A DNA stretch of 32,546 nt from Bradyrhizobium monzae (GTDB lineage Bacteria; Pseudomonadota; Alphaproteobacteria; Rhizobiales; Xanthobacteraceae). A program made the position numbers and the translations under genes. Under the pieces are notes generated by a model. It saw only the letters and a program-made list of their open reading frames with translations, ran no database searches and had not been told where the DNA came from. The stretch is from assembly GCF_021458635.1 (NCBI RefSeq), contig NZ_JAIRDQ010000014.1:239985-272530 (forward strand), in the 5' to 3' direction. Shown here piece after piece: positions 1 through 5,811 of this stretch (the stretch's first letter is position 1; each line of letters begins with the position of its first letter).

Positions 1-117
1 TCAAGAATCCTTGACCCTTGAAGTTGTGCACTTTCGTGAAATGCTTGCTTCGCAGTTATACTGTGGGCTTCGAGGTCATCCGGTCTAGACGAGTTGGCTT
101 GAGACTCTCGTCCCGGA
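1..117. other. window edge, no gene seen
   Basis: No convincing coding frame was found. The first 14 bases form a small interrupted palindrome (TCAAG, four bases, CTTGA), which could be part of a terminator or operator cut by the window edge. There is no T-tract after it, so no function is assigned. Confidence 0.4.
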
Positions 118-393
118 CTAGAAGTAAGGCCTGATCTCCGTCCGGCTTTGCGCCAACCATGCCTTCCAGGCACCCTCGTGCTTCTCGTAGAGCTCCAGCC
201 AACGTTGTTCGCCAGCGACTTGCCATAAGCCGCAGCCATCGGGCGCAGCTTGTCGACCCTCCAGCGCGGTCACCTGCTCGCTGTCGAGCCGTTCGAACTC
301 GAAGGTTTCCTCCAGCGTCAGACCAATCAAGACCCGGCGCCCCACGGTATCGACGAAATATCGACGGGGCGCGTTGTTTGCCGGACTAGTCAT
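118..393 (-). CDS. small conserved-type hypothetical protein, 91 aa
   Basis: I do not recognise a family. The product is about 91 residues, soluble and acidic to neutral, with no signal peptide or membrane segment. It opens MTSPANNAPRRYFVDTVGRR and has a tryptophan-rich C-terminal half. A longer frame reaches 423, but I chose the ATG at 393 because a GGAGGAG ribosome-binding site sits about ten bases upstream and the residues before that Met look like untranslated sequence. The start overlaps the stop of a possible 37-codon ORF on the same strand (386-499), so the two may be translationally coupled. The coding call rests on frame length, start context and composition. Confidence 0.6.
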   Translation of the reverse strand: MTSPANNAPRRYFVDTVGRRVLIGLTLEETFEFERLDSEQVTALEGRQAAPDGCGLWQVAGEQRWLELYEKHEGAWKAWLAQSRTEIRPYF

Positions 394-499
394 GGCGCAG
401 CCACTCCTCCGCGACCCTCTCATCCTGTCTAGATGATGGCAGTAGAGCCTGGCATAGAGGCACGCCAGCGAGCGGAACGATCAAGACCAGCCACACCAT
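386..499 (-). CDS. candidate 37-aa membrane micropeptide
   Basis: Reading the minus strand from the ATG at 499 gives MVWLVLIVPLAGVPLCQALL followed by a charged tail ending in WLRHD. This is one short hydrophobic helix with a polar C-terminus, which is typical of small membrane peptides. A GAGGA motif lies about nine bases before the ATG. The TAG stop (388-386) lies just inside the next gene, so the last two codons overlap its ATG at 393. No family is recognised. A hydrophobic run of this length can arise by chance in high-GC DNA, so this is a candidate only. Confidence 0.3.
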   Translation of the reverse strand: MVWLVLIVPLAGVPLCQALLPSSRQDERVAEEWLRHD

Positions 500-698
500 T
501 GATCAACGTCCTCAATTCAACGACAGCGCAGAGGCTCATCAAAGCAGGAGAGCCAGTTGCCAACTCATACGACCATGCGCAATCCCGCGGCCGGGAACCA
601 GCGCAGAGCGGCCTTAACCTGAGCAAACATGGTTACACCCCCGCCTGTCCGGGATGCGCGAAGGCAAGACAATCGACATCCCGCTCAGTTGTAATTCC
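500..698. other. intergenic, nothing assigned
   Basis: Short open frames exist on both strands (for example plus 433-759 and minus 429-626). None has a recognisable motif, convincing composition or ribosome-binding site. I see no repeat, tRNA or clear promoter here. Confidence 0.4.
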
Positions 699-965
699 TC
701 AGAATGCACGCCTCAATCTCGCCAGCGATGCATTTTGCCGGGGTACGGTTGAGCCATAGGGTTGATAGAGCGGATGCCGCACCCTGCGCCTGCGTGACCG
801 CCACGCACGCATCGCATAGCCCGCACCGAAACCAGCGAGAATCGACACCAGGATCGCGACCACCATCATTCGGAATTCTTCCAGTTCATGCTGTCCTCGT
901 AACTTAGCATTCTCATCTTCGAGTTGTGTCGAGATCGTGATCTCGCTCGCTGATTTTATCGTCAC
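699..965 (-). CDS. small single-pass membrane protein, hypothetical, up to 88 aa
   Basis: The frame opens with GTG at 965. It encodes a polar, probably helical stretch (residues about 13-32, rich in Glu, Asn, Lys and Leu), one transmembrane helix (about 34-54, VVAILVSILAGFGAGYAM), and an arginine-rich segment (WRSRRRR) that by the positive-inside rule would face the cytoplasm. An alternative start is the ATG pair at 869 and 866, which has a GGAAG motif about ten bases upstream and would leave a 55-56-residue peptide. I do not recognise the family. The order helix, membrane span and basic tail looks like a real small protein, but the exact start is unsure. Confidence 0.5.
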   Translation of the reverse strand: MTIKSASEITISTQLEDENAKLRGQHELEEFRMMVVAILVSILAGFGAGYAMRAWRSRRRRVRHPLYQPYGSTVPRQNASLARLRRAF

Positions 966-1013
966 TAGCTGGAATTTTTGGGCAGCAGCGTGCTTGTTTC
1001 CTGGCCGCTGGCA

Positions 1014-1217
1014 TCAACCAACCAGCCAGAAGAAGAATTTCACCGACAGCAGAATGATAAAATAGGCCCACCCCGCCATCGCGATCAGCGCAACGCCGAA
1101 AAAGGCACCTTCGAATGCCCGCTCTCTCATCTTCGCAAGAGGCTTGGTGGATAGCGTTTTTTCCAGCATCTCGATTTTCTTCTTTATTTTATCTGCTCGT
1201 ATCGTTCGCACGATCAT
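1014..1217 (-). CDS. small membrane protein, hypothetical, 67 aa
   Basis: Starting at the ATG at 1217, the product has a lysine-rich amphipathic N-terminus (residues 1-35, IRADKIKKKIEMLEKTL) followed by two closely spaced hydrophobic stretches (about 40-53 and 55-66) ending in KFFFWLVG. It may be a hairpin or single-pass membrane protein. The frame stays open to 1478, but that extension is of irregular composition and I treat it as non-coding. No strong Shine-Dalgarno motif precedes 1217, and no family was recognised. It lies on the same strand as the small membrane ORF at 699-965, 48 bases upstream of it. Confidence 0.5.
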   Translation of the reverse strand: MIVRTIRADKIKKKIEMLEKTLSTKPLAKMRERAFEGAFFGVALIAMAGWAYFIILLSVKFFFWLVG

Positions 1218-1764
1218 AGCCGAACGAATTCGACGATCTCGTGACGGATGCAGACGAGAAATGGCTGATGCGCACGCGAACTCCTTCGCGACATCGATCT
1301 TCAACGAATTTTGAATCGATGCGGCGCGCAGTATCGGGTGGCGGAGGAATTTGTCCGATGGCGCGCCTGGGCGGAGTTTGAACGAATCAAAGGTTTGCAA
1401 CTTTCGCGCGATATCCTCCGACCACGCGTGAAAAAATTTCGCAAGCGGTCTTAGCGAGCGGAGACCGGCCCGCGGCAACCGGACGTCGTGGCGGGCGTCG
1501 GTCCGGATGGCTGCGACCGTCGCTGATCGGCGCGAAACAGGGAAAACCCCGGAGTAGTACGGAGCACTAGGCGCCGATTTCCTCCCGGTAAGGTTGAGGG
1601 GTTAGCTTAATCCCCGTTGTTTGTTGCGAAGTCTCACCGATCGCATATCCATCTTCGCACCGGGCTTTCCCCAAGGCCTGGCCCCACCCAAGCAAAGCCG
1701 TCGAGCGACATGGGTCCGCTTGGCGGCTTTGTCGTTGTGTCGATGCAAGAGGATGATTTCGGTT
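1218..1764. other. long intergenic stretch, nothing assigned
   Basis: About 550 bases lie between a minus-strand and a plus-strand gene. They contain only the unlikely N-terminal extension of the 1014-1217 frame and shadow frames near 1602-1928. Promoters of both divergent genes must lie here, but no convincing -35/-10 pair or palindrome stood out. Confidence 0.4.
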
Positions 1765-1938
1765 ATGGCGCGAAAGCCCTGGTCGTTCAAGGAAGACCGC
1801 CGGCTCATGGAGCTGGCCAAGTCTTCGACGTCGCTGGAGGAGGCGGCGAAGCAGCTCGGCCGATCGCCCGACGCGATCAAGCGCATGGCCTTACGTCTCG
1901 GCCTCGCGCTCAAGTCAAAGGCCGCCAAGAAGAGCTAG
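1765..1938 (+). CDS. SANT/Myb-like mini DNA-binding protein, 57 aa
   Basis: The 57-residue product reads MARKPWSFKEDRRLMELAKS and then a helix-turn-helix core with EEAAKQLGRSPDAIKRMALR. This is the pattern of bacterial SANT/homeodomain-like mini proteins: a Trp and acidic cluster in helix 1, a LGRS turn, then the recognition helix. The tail is lysine-rich. The ATG at 1765 was chosen because an AAGAGGA motif lies about eleven bases upstream; an in-frame ATG at 1753 overlaps that motif. A longer frame back to 1621 has no support. Such proteins occur in rhizobia and are presumed to bind DNA, but no target can be inferred. The gene stands alone, next to a decayed gene. Confidence 0.75.
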   Translation: MARKPWSFKEDRRLMELAKSSTSLEEAAKQLGRSPDAIKRMALRLGLALKSKAAKKS

Positions 1939-2132
1939 CACGCCGCGCGAGCGACAATTCGTGGCTGCGGGCCATCGCCGTTGGCACCAGCCGACTGCAA
2001 GTCGCAAGACGACGCGTTCAAGGCGCCGCAGTGCTCTCGACCTCTCTAGGCGCGGCGGGACGGAGCCCATCACGACAAACTCTTTCCTAATTGTGATGTC
2101 GATTCGGTTCCCACGTCTATCAACGCTCCGCC

Positions 2133-2667
2133 GTGAAGGACGTCCGCCTCGCCAGTTCCGACGGCTCGGTGATCTGCTCGGCCTATTCGGAGACGCTCGA
2201 ATTCGACAAGGGCTGGGTCGATCGGGCCGACATGCTTGCGTCGCGCGATTGGAAGCTGATGCTGTTCCGTGTCGAGCAGTTCGGTGGCGACGCCCTCGGC
2301 GTGCTCAGGGACATCGGCGACAACAAGGCACACGTCGCGATTCTCGGCATCAATTCCAGCCTGTTCGACATCATGCCGGCCGGGCTGCGCGCCGCCCATT
2401 GCGAAGTGCTGCTTGCGCTCAAGAACGGCGCGCAGCTCGGCGAGTTCGCGCTCGACGCCGACGAGACGCTGGCGCATCCGATTGGTTGCGGAAGGCGTCG
2501 AAACCGACGAGCAGGTTCGCGCCCTGATTTCGTGCGACGTCGAGGAGGGCCAGGGCTATCTCGTCGCCGCGCCCCCGCCCTTTGCGAAGTTCAGCGAGTT
2601 GCTGGAGTCGCGGCTTGCGGCGACCGCAGTCGCAACTTCGGCCCGCGACACCGCACTGGTGGCCTGA
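2133..2667 (+). pseudogene. remnant of a CSS-motif/EAL c-di-GMP phosphodiesterase
   Basis: Two fragments in different frames read as one decayed protein. From 2133 to about 2480 the frame encodes most of a CSS-type periplasmic sensor domain (KDVRLASSDGSVICSAYSET and following), the redox-sensing module that precedes many EAL domains. From about 2480 to 2667, in the +1 frame, the sequence continues with RLVAEGVETDEQ, EGQGYL and a Pro-rich end, the C-terminal motifs of an EAL domain. The second membrane helix and nearly all of the EAL catalytic core are missing, so an internal deletion joined the ends out of frame. The N-terminal helix is also absent: an in-frame stop lies at 2094. No active enzyme can be made. 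An intact paralogue elsewhere in the genome is likely. Confidence 0.8.
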
Positions 2668-2819
2668 CCGGGCCGGCTGGCCCGAATTCGAACAATCGTC
2701 ATCCGAACATGTCCCGGTGCGAACCACCAGTCATGCAGACACAATCGACGACATACGCCCCTTAACGATATTTTCCGCTTTCGAAAGCACCACGCCGGTC
2801 GACCAGCTATGATGCTGCA

Positions 2820-3185
2820 ATGCGCCGAAATCATCTCATCGCAGCTGCAGCCATCTGCCTTGCGCTGATCGTCTATGCCACGCTGGCTACGCTTGCGGGC
2901 AGGCCGGTGCTGATCGGCCATGCCGAGGCCTATTGGGTCGTCGTCATCGAGCGCTTCAGCGCCTATTGCCTGCTGGGCTTCCTGCTGTCCTTCCTGCTGC
3001 CGGGACGCTTCGGGCTGGCTTGCGCATTCGTGATCGCCGTCGCCCTCGGACTCGAGATCCTGCAGACGCTGGTGCCCGACCGCGATCCGCGATTCATCGA
3101 CGTGCTGCAAAAGTCAGCCGGCGGCATCCTCGGCGTCAGCCTCGCCCAGACCATTCTGGCTTTCCTGCCCAGGCCGCCGTCCTGA
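2820..3185 (+). CDS. VanZ-like membrane protein, 121 aa
   Basis: The product is a small integral membrane protein with about four hydrophobic segments: residues 5-26, 38-60, 64-84 and 103-117. It carries the sequence ERFSAYCLLGFLLSF and, in the loop before the last helix, LEILQTLVPDRDPRFIDVLQ. An E-Q pair followed by R/D-rich residues and D-x-x-x-N/K-x-x-G is the VanZ-like family pattern. Function in this family is mostly unknown; VanZ itself gives low-level teicoplanin resistance. The ATG at 2820 is used, though an ATG at 2811 in another frame lies just before it. The gene converges on a CHRD pseudogene, with only 11 bases between them. Confidence 0.8.
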   Translation: MRRNHLIAAAAICLALIVYATLATLAGRPVLIGHAEAYWVVVIERFSAYCLLGFLLSFLLPGRFGLACAFVIAVALGLEILQTLVPDRDPRFIDVLQKSAGGILGVSLAQTILAFLPRPPS

Positions 3186-3196
3186 CGCGAGCGGGG

Positions 3197-3332
3197 TCAG
3201 CTCGCATCGCCGGAGCCGGAGCTCGAGTTGGGCGGCACCTCGTTGCTGCCCTTGAGCTCCGCCTGCAGTTTGAGCACTTCGGCACTAGCGGCCGTCACGA
3301 ACAGAGGCGGCCAGGCACACGGCTCTCATCAT
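3197..3332 (-). pseudogene. frameshifted and truncated CHRD-domain secreted protein
   Basis: From an ATG pair at 3332, preceded by a good GGGAGG site, the minus strand encodes MMRAVCLAA and then loses frame through one extra base. In the shifted frame it continues LFVTAASAEVLKLQAELKG and SNEVPPNSSSGSG. Joined, this is a signal peptide with a cleavage site after ASA, followed by the start of a CHRD domain, whose N-terminal signature is a strand ending in G-x-x-EVPP and then S-x-G-x-G. A TGA at 3199-3197 ends the frame after only about 27 mature residues, where a whole CHRD domain needs over 100. The 136-base span is not a multiple of three, as expected for a single-base insertion. The rest of the domain is absent; the VanZ-like gene begins immediately beyond. 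Confidence 0.7.
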
Positions 3333-3462
3333 GGCAACCTCCCAGCCCGGATCCCTTCGGCTTCGACCTGTTCCGGTGGGAAACACCAGAGGTCGCGCCA
3401 AATTCTGGCTGGATGATTATGTCTGATCCGAGCGGGAGCCGACTGCTGCCGGAGCGACGGAC

Positions 3463-3747
3463 TTACGCCACGCCGCGCCTGAAGCTGTCCTGATCGGAGC
3501 TGAATCCGCCGGACATCCGCCGGTGGGCTTCCCGCAGCGCCGTGATCGCGTCATCGAGGCCGAATTCGGCTTCACGAATGGTCTCGAAGAACCGGGTCAT
3601 CAAGGCGAAGTCGAGCTTGACGCGAGTGTTTCCATCGCGGCTCTTGCGGCGATCGAGCGACAGATGCAGCGCCAGCACCCTGGCCTCGGAGGCACTGCAG
3701 CCGCAGAGGGTCGCGAGTTCGTCATAAGTCATCCAGATCTGAGGCAT
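3463..3747 (-). CDS. conserved-type hypothetical protein, 94 aa
   Basis: The product starts MPQIWMTYDELATLCGCSAS and has a helix-turn-helix-like N-terminal third (YDELATLCGCSASEARVLAL) followed by LDRRKSRDGNTRVKL, which resembles the recognition loop of small excisionase-like folds. The C-terminal part is a charged helix. I recall similar small proteins in bradyrhizobia and Rhodopseudomonas, but know no experimental function. The ATG at 3747 fits the composition. Upstream at 3781-3795 is a weak inverted repeat (TAGAT, five bases, ATCTA) that could be an operator. The gene is alone, with no obvious operon partner. Confidence 0.7.
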   Translation of the reverse strand: MPQIWMTYDELATLCGCSASEARVLALHLSLDRRKSRDGNTRVKLDFALMTRFFETIREAEFGLDDAITALREAHRRMSGGFSSDQDSFRRGVA

Positions 3748-3873
3748 ATCCCTGTCCGCCTTTTGTTATGGGCCTCAACCTAGATTTCACATCTAAAAGC
3801 ACTCTTGCCGCGGTGCGGCCTTCACGTGCTTTCGCGACAACAGCGTCAACGCAAAGCTAAGGCGCGAGCCGCA

Positions 3874-4329
3874 TCAGGATGCAGGGGGCCTGGAGGGGGT
3901 AAACGGCGGCCGCGGCCGCGACCGGCTGTCGAGCCCCTTGGGCAGCTTGTCCGGATTGAGCTTGAGGACCGCGCATTTGGCGTCGGCTTGCAGCGCTTCT
4001 TCCTGGCTGTAGATCAGCGTGCACTCGAACCTGACCTCGGGCGCCTCTCGCGCCGTGCCCGAGCACGTCGCCATCGCGCCGCCGCAGAGGCCGGTCAGAT
4101 TGACCTCGACCTCATCAGGACCAAACACGCTGGGATTGCCCTCGGCATGGCGCTTCACGGTCAGGACTGCCGTGAAGCGTTGCTGATCGACCTGATACGA
4201 GCCGCCATAGGTGAAGAAGCTGTCGCGGCCGGATATCCGCCCCTCGACCAATTCCACGAGGCCCGTTCCCTGGCCGCGCGGGGTTCTGAACCAGGCTGCG
4301 TATTTGCCGTCTCTCAGCATGAAAAACAT
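3874..4329 (-). CDS. GrlR-like regulatory protein, 151 aa
   Basis: The N-terminal 110 residues match the pattern of the GrlR family, small beta-barrel proteins named after the EHEC/EPEC type III secretion repressor. They read DGKYAAWFRTPRGQGTGLVE, then G-R-D-S-F-F-T-Y-G-G-S-Y and a TLVKRHAEG-like strand, then VFGPDEVEVNLTG and CSGTA. The C-terminal 40 residues are Pro/Arg-rich and may be disordered. In enterobacteria GrlR binds the activator GrlA, but no type III secretion gene or GrlA homologue is visible here, so this member's partner is unknown. Upstream on the minus strand, TTGACC at 4435-4430 and GTTAAC at 4412-4407 are spaced 17 bases apart and could be a promoter, with a palindrome (ACCAATTGGT, 4423-4432) over the -35 element. 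Confidence 0.75.
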   Translation of the reverse strand: MFFMLRDGKYAAWFRTPRGQGTGLVELVEGRISGRDSFFTYGGSYQVDQQRFTAVLTVKRHAEGNPSVFGPDEVEVNLTGLCGGAMATCSGTAREAPEVRFECTLIYSQEEALQADAKCAVLKLNPDKLPKGLDSRSRPRPPFTPSRPPAS

Positions 4330-4422
4330 CCGTCGTAATATTCAAAACGTATTTGCGACCAACTGTGGGGCGCGACAATGACCAATACGGCGGGTATTCC
4401 GCCACGGTTAACACCGCGCAAA

Positions 4423-4432
4423 ACCAATTGGT
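4423..4432. promoter_or_regulatory. 10-bp palindrome overlapping a candidate -35 element
   Basis: ACCAATTGGT is a perfect ten-base palindrome. It overlaps the TTGACC candidate -35 box of the GrlR-like gene (minus strand). It may be an operator, but ten-base palindromes also occur by chance. Confidence 0.25.
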
Positions 4433-4470
4433 CAAATTGCCGGTGCCGCATGCGCGACGCCGGCCGCAGA

Positions 4471-4945
4471 TCAAAACAACTCGATGCCGTCATCTGCAGG
4501 CTCGACCGCCTCGACCCGGCGGGCGGCGGCGCTCGACGATAGCCCGAGGGCTTGCAAAAACCCCCGGTGAACGTCGCGCTCGCGCTCCATCGTATAGCGC
4601 GCGAAGAGATCGTCGAGCAGCGCCTCGTCCTGCGGCTGCGGCCGATGCGTGCCCGCGCTTGCCGTCTTCCAGGCGCGTCGCGATGCTGGGCAGCGTTGTA
4701 GAGCTCTCACCGAGCGAGCTCATCAAGCCTTACGCCGAGAGGCCTTGCGCCGAGTTCATCAGGCCCTCGAACTCGGCACCTTCGTCGACGAGCCGGCTCA
4801 TCAACGTGCCCAGCCGTTCGTTGCCGGCCTCGACCTCGCGCAGCGCCTGCAGGATTTGCGGCTCCTCGTACCCCTTATACCAGGATCGACCGGGAGCCAT
4901 CCGGACCTGGACCGCGCGGGAGAAGCCGCGGGGGCGGTCTGACAT
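4471..4945 (-). pseudogene. hypothetical gene broken by a stop codon and a frameshift
   Basis: The ATG at 4945 opens a frame of 71 codons (MSDRPRGFSRAVQVRMAPGR at the start) that ends at a TAA at 4732-4730. Translation resumes in the same frame two codons later as MSSLGESSTTLPSIATRLED. Within the GC run near 4650-4665 the sensible reading moves to another frame and continues as THRPQPQDEALLDDLFARYT through to DDGIELF at 4471. The three parts together read like one soluble, helical protein of about 155 residues. Two lesions (a nonsense codon and a one-base indel) explain the layout. Alternatively the first 71 codons could be an intact separate gene. I do not recognise the family. Confidence 0.55.
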
Positions 4946-5032
4946 CGCGTTGACAGTATTGGTTTGCCGCAGCGCCGTTTTCTGCCATCACTGGTTTGAA
5001 CCTGTTCCTGTCAGGATGCACTCAATACCAAG

Positions 5033-5048
5033 AGTGATTCTAATCACA
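5033..5048. promoter_or_regulatory. CRP-type binding site ahead of the cyclase operon
   Basis: The 16 bases AGTGATTCTAATCACA fit the CRP consensus TGTGA-N6-TCACA except for the first base. Dyad symmetry extends to 22 bases (5030-5051), with AAG on the left pairing with CTT on the right. The centre is at 5040.5, about 86 bases before the start codon at 5127. If TAGGCT at 5070-5075 is the -10 box, transcription would begin near 5082 and the site would sit at -41.5, the class II activator position. The GTGA half-sites fit CRP rather than FNR/FixK proteins, which prefer TTGA. The protein that binds is not known. Confidence 0.6.
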
Positions 5049-5126
5049 CTTGGCTTGGCGATCCTCTGCTAGGCTCCAGCCGGGACGTGGATCAGTCGGG
5101 TACCGTTCGAACTGGATGAAAAAATC

Positions 5127-5795
5127 ATGAGAAGCCTGATCGGCGCAATCGCCGGCGTGTTTTGCCTCGCGGCTCCCGCCATTGCCGAGACGCCCGCCGC
5201 TATTGTCGAGGACGTGCAGGGTAAGGTCAACGGCATCGAATTCATGGATTATGTCGCGCCCGGCAAGATCATCAAGCTCGGGCCCAAGGCCGGCATCACG
5301 CTCAGCTACCTCAAATCCTGCCTGCGCGAGACCATCACCGAGGGCGTCGTGCTGGTCGGCGCGGAGCAGAGCACCGTACAACTCGGCAACGTCCAGCGCG
5401 TCAAGGTGCCCTGCGACGCCAACGCCGCGCAGTTGTCCGAGCGCGAGGCCAACCAGAGCGCGGCGACCACGTTCCGCACCATGCGAGCCGATGCCGGCAG
5501 CGCACCGGCCAGGCTGCCGACGATCTACGGCACGGTCCCGCTGATCCAGGCCAAGAGCGGCAGCACGTTGATAATCGAACGCACCGACGGCAAGGAGCCC
5601 ACTATCAGCCTTCCGCTCAAGAGCGACATCATGGTCGCCGGGAAATTCTATGATCTCTCGAAAGCCGGCAAGTCGTTGACGCCCGGCGGCAGCTATCTCG
5701 CGAAGCTCGGCACCAAGCGCTACACTTTCCAGGTCGACGCCAGCGCGACCTCTTCGCCGACGCCGATCGTCGGCCGTCTGCTGCGGCTCGAATAG
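5127..5795 (+). CDS. secreted FecR-like protein, partner of the cyclase, 222 aa
   Basis: A signal peptide covers residues 1-20 (LIGAIAGVFCLAAPAIA, cleavage before ETPA). The mature part opens with IVEDVQGKVNGIEFMDYVAP and KIIKLGPKAGITLSYLKSC, a beta-rich segment with the look of a FecR-type domain, and ends in a second beta-rich region (residues about 150-215). Two cysteines (in KSCLRE and VPCD) may form a disulphide. The gene lies 16 bases before the CHASE2 cyclase gene on the same strand, so the two are very probably co-transcribed. FecR-like and CHASE2 proteins are often neighbours, which suggests that the secreted protein interacts with the periplasmic CHASE2 sensor. No ligand can be named. 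A CRP-type site lies upstream. Confidence 0.75.
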   Translation: MRSLIGAIAGVFCLAAPAIAETPAAIVEDVQGKVNGIEFMDYVAPGKIIKLGPKAGITLSYLKSCLRETITEGVVLVGAEQSTVQLGNVQRVKVPCDANAAQLSEREANQSAATTFRTMRADAGSAPARLPTIYGTVPLIQAKSGSTLIIERTDGKEPTISLPLKSDIMVAGKFYDLSKAGKSLTPGGSYLAKLGTKRYTFQVDASATSSPTPIVGRLLRLE

Positions 5796-5811
5796 GCCCG
5801 CGACAGCAACG

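Noticed and set aside
433..759. Plus-strand ORF of 108 codons
   Set aside because: No recognisable motif, no ribosome-binding site and irregular composition. It overlaps better candidates on the minus strand.
1218..1478. N-terminal extension of the small membrane protein at 1014-1217
   Set aside because: The extra 87 codons have mixed composition and no start signal. The lysine-rich helix starting at 1217 is a more natural N-terminus.
5033..5048. FNR/FixK-type box instead of a CRP site
   Set aside because: FixK2 and FNR boxes need TTGA half-sites (TTGAT-N4-ATCAA). Here the half-sites are GTGA and TCAC, which are CRP-like, although the TGAT-N4-ATCA core is shared.
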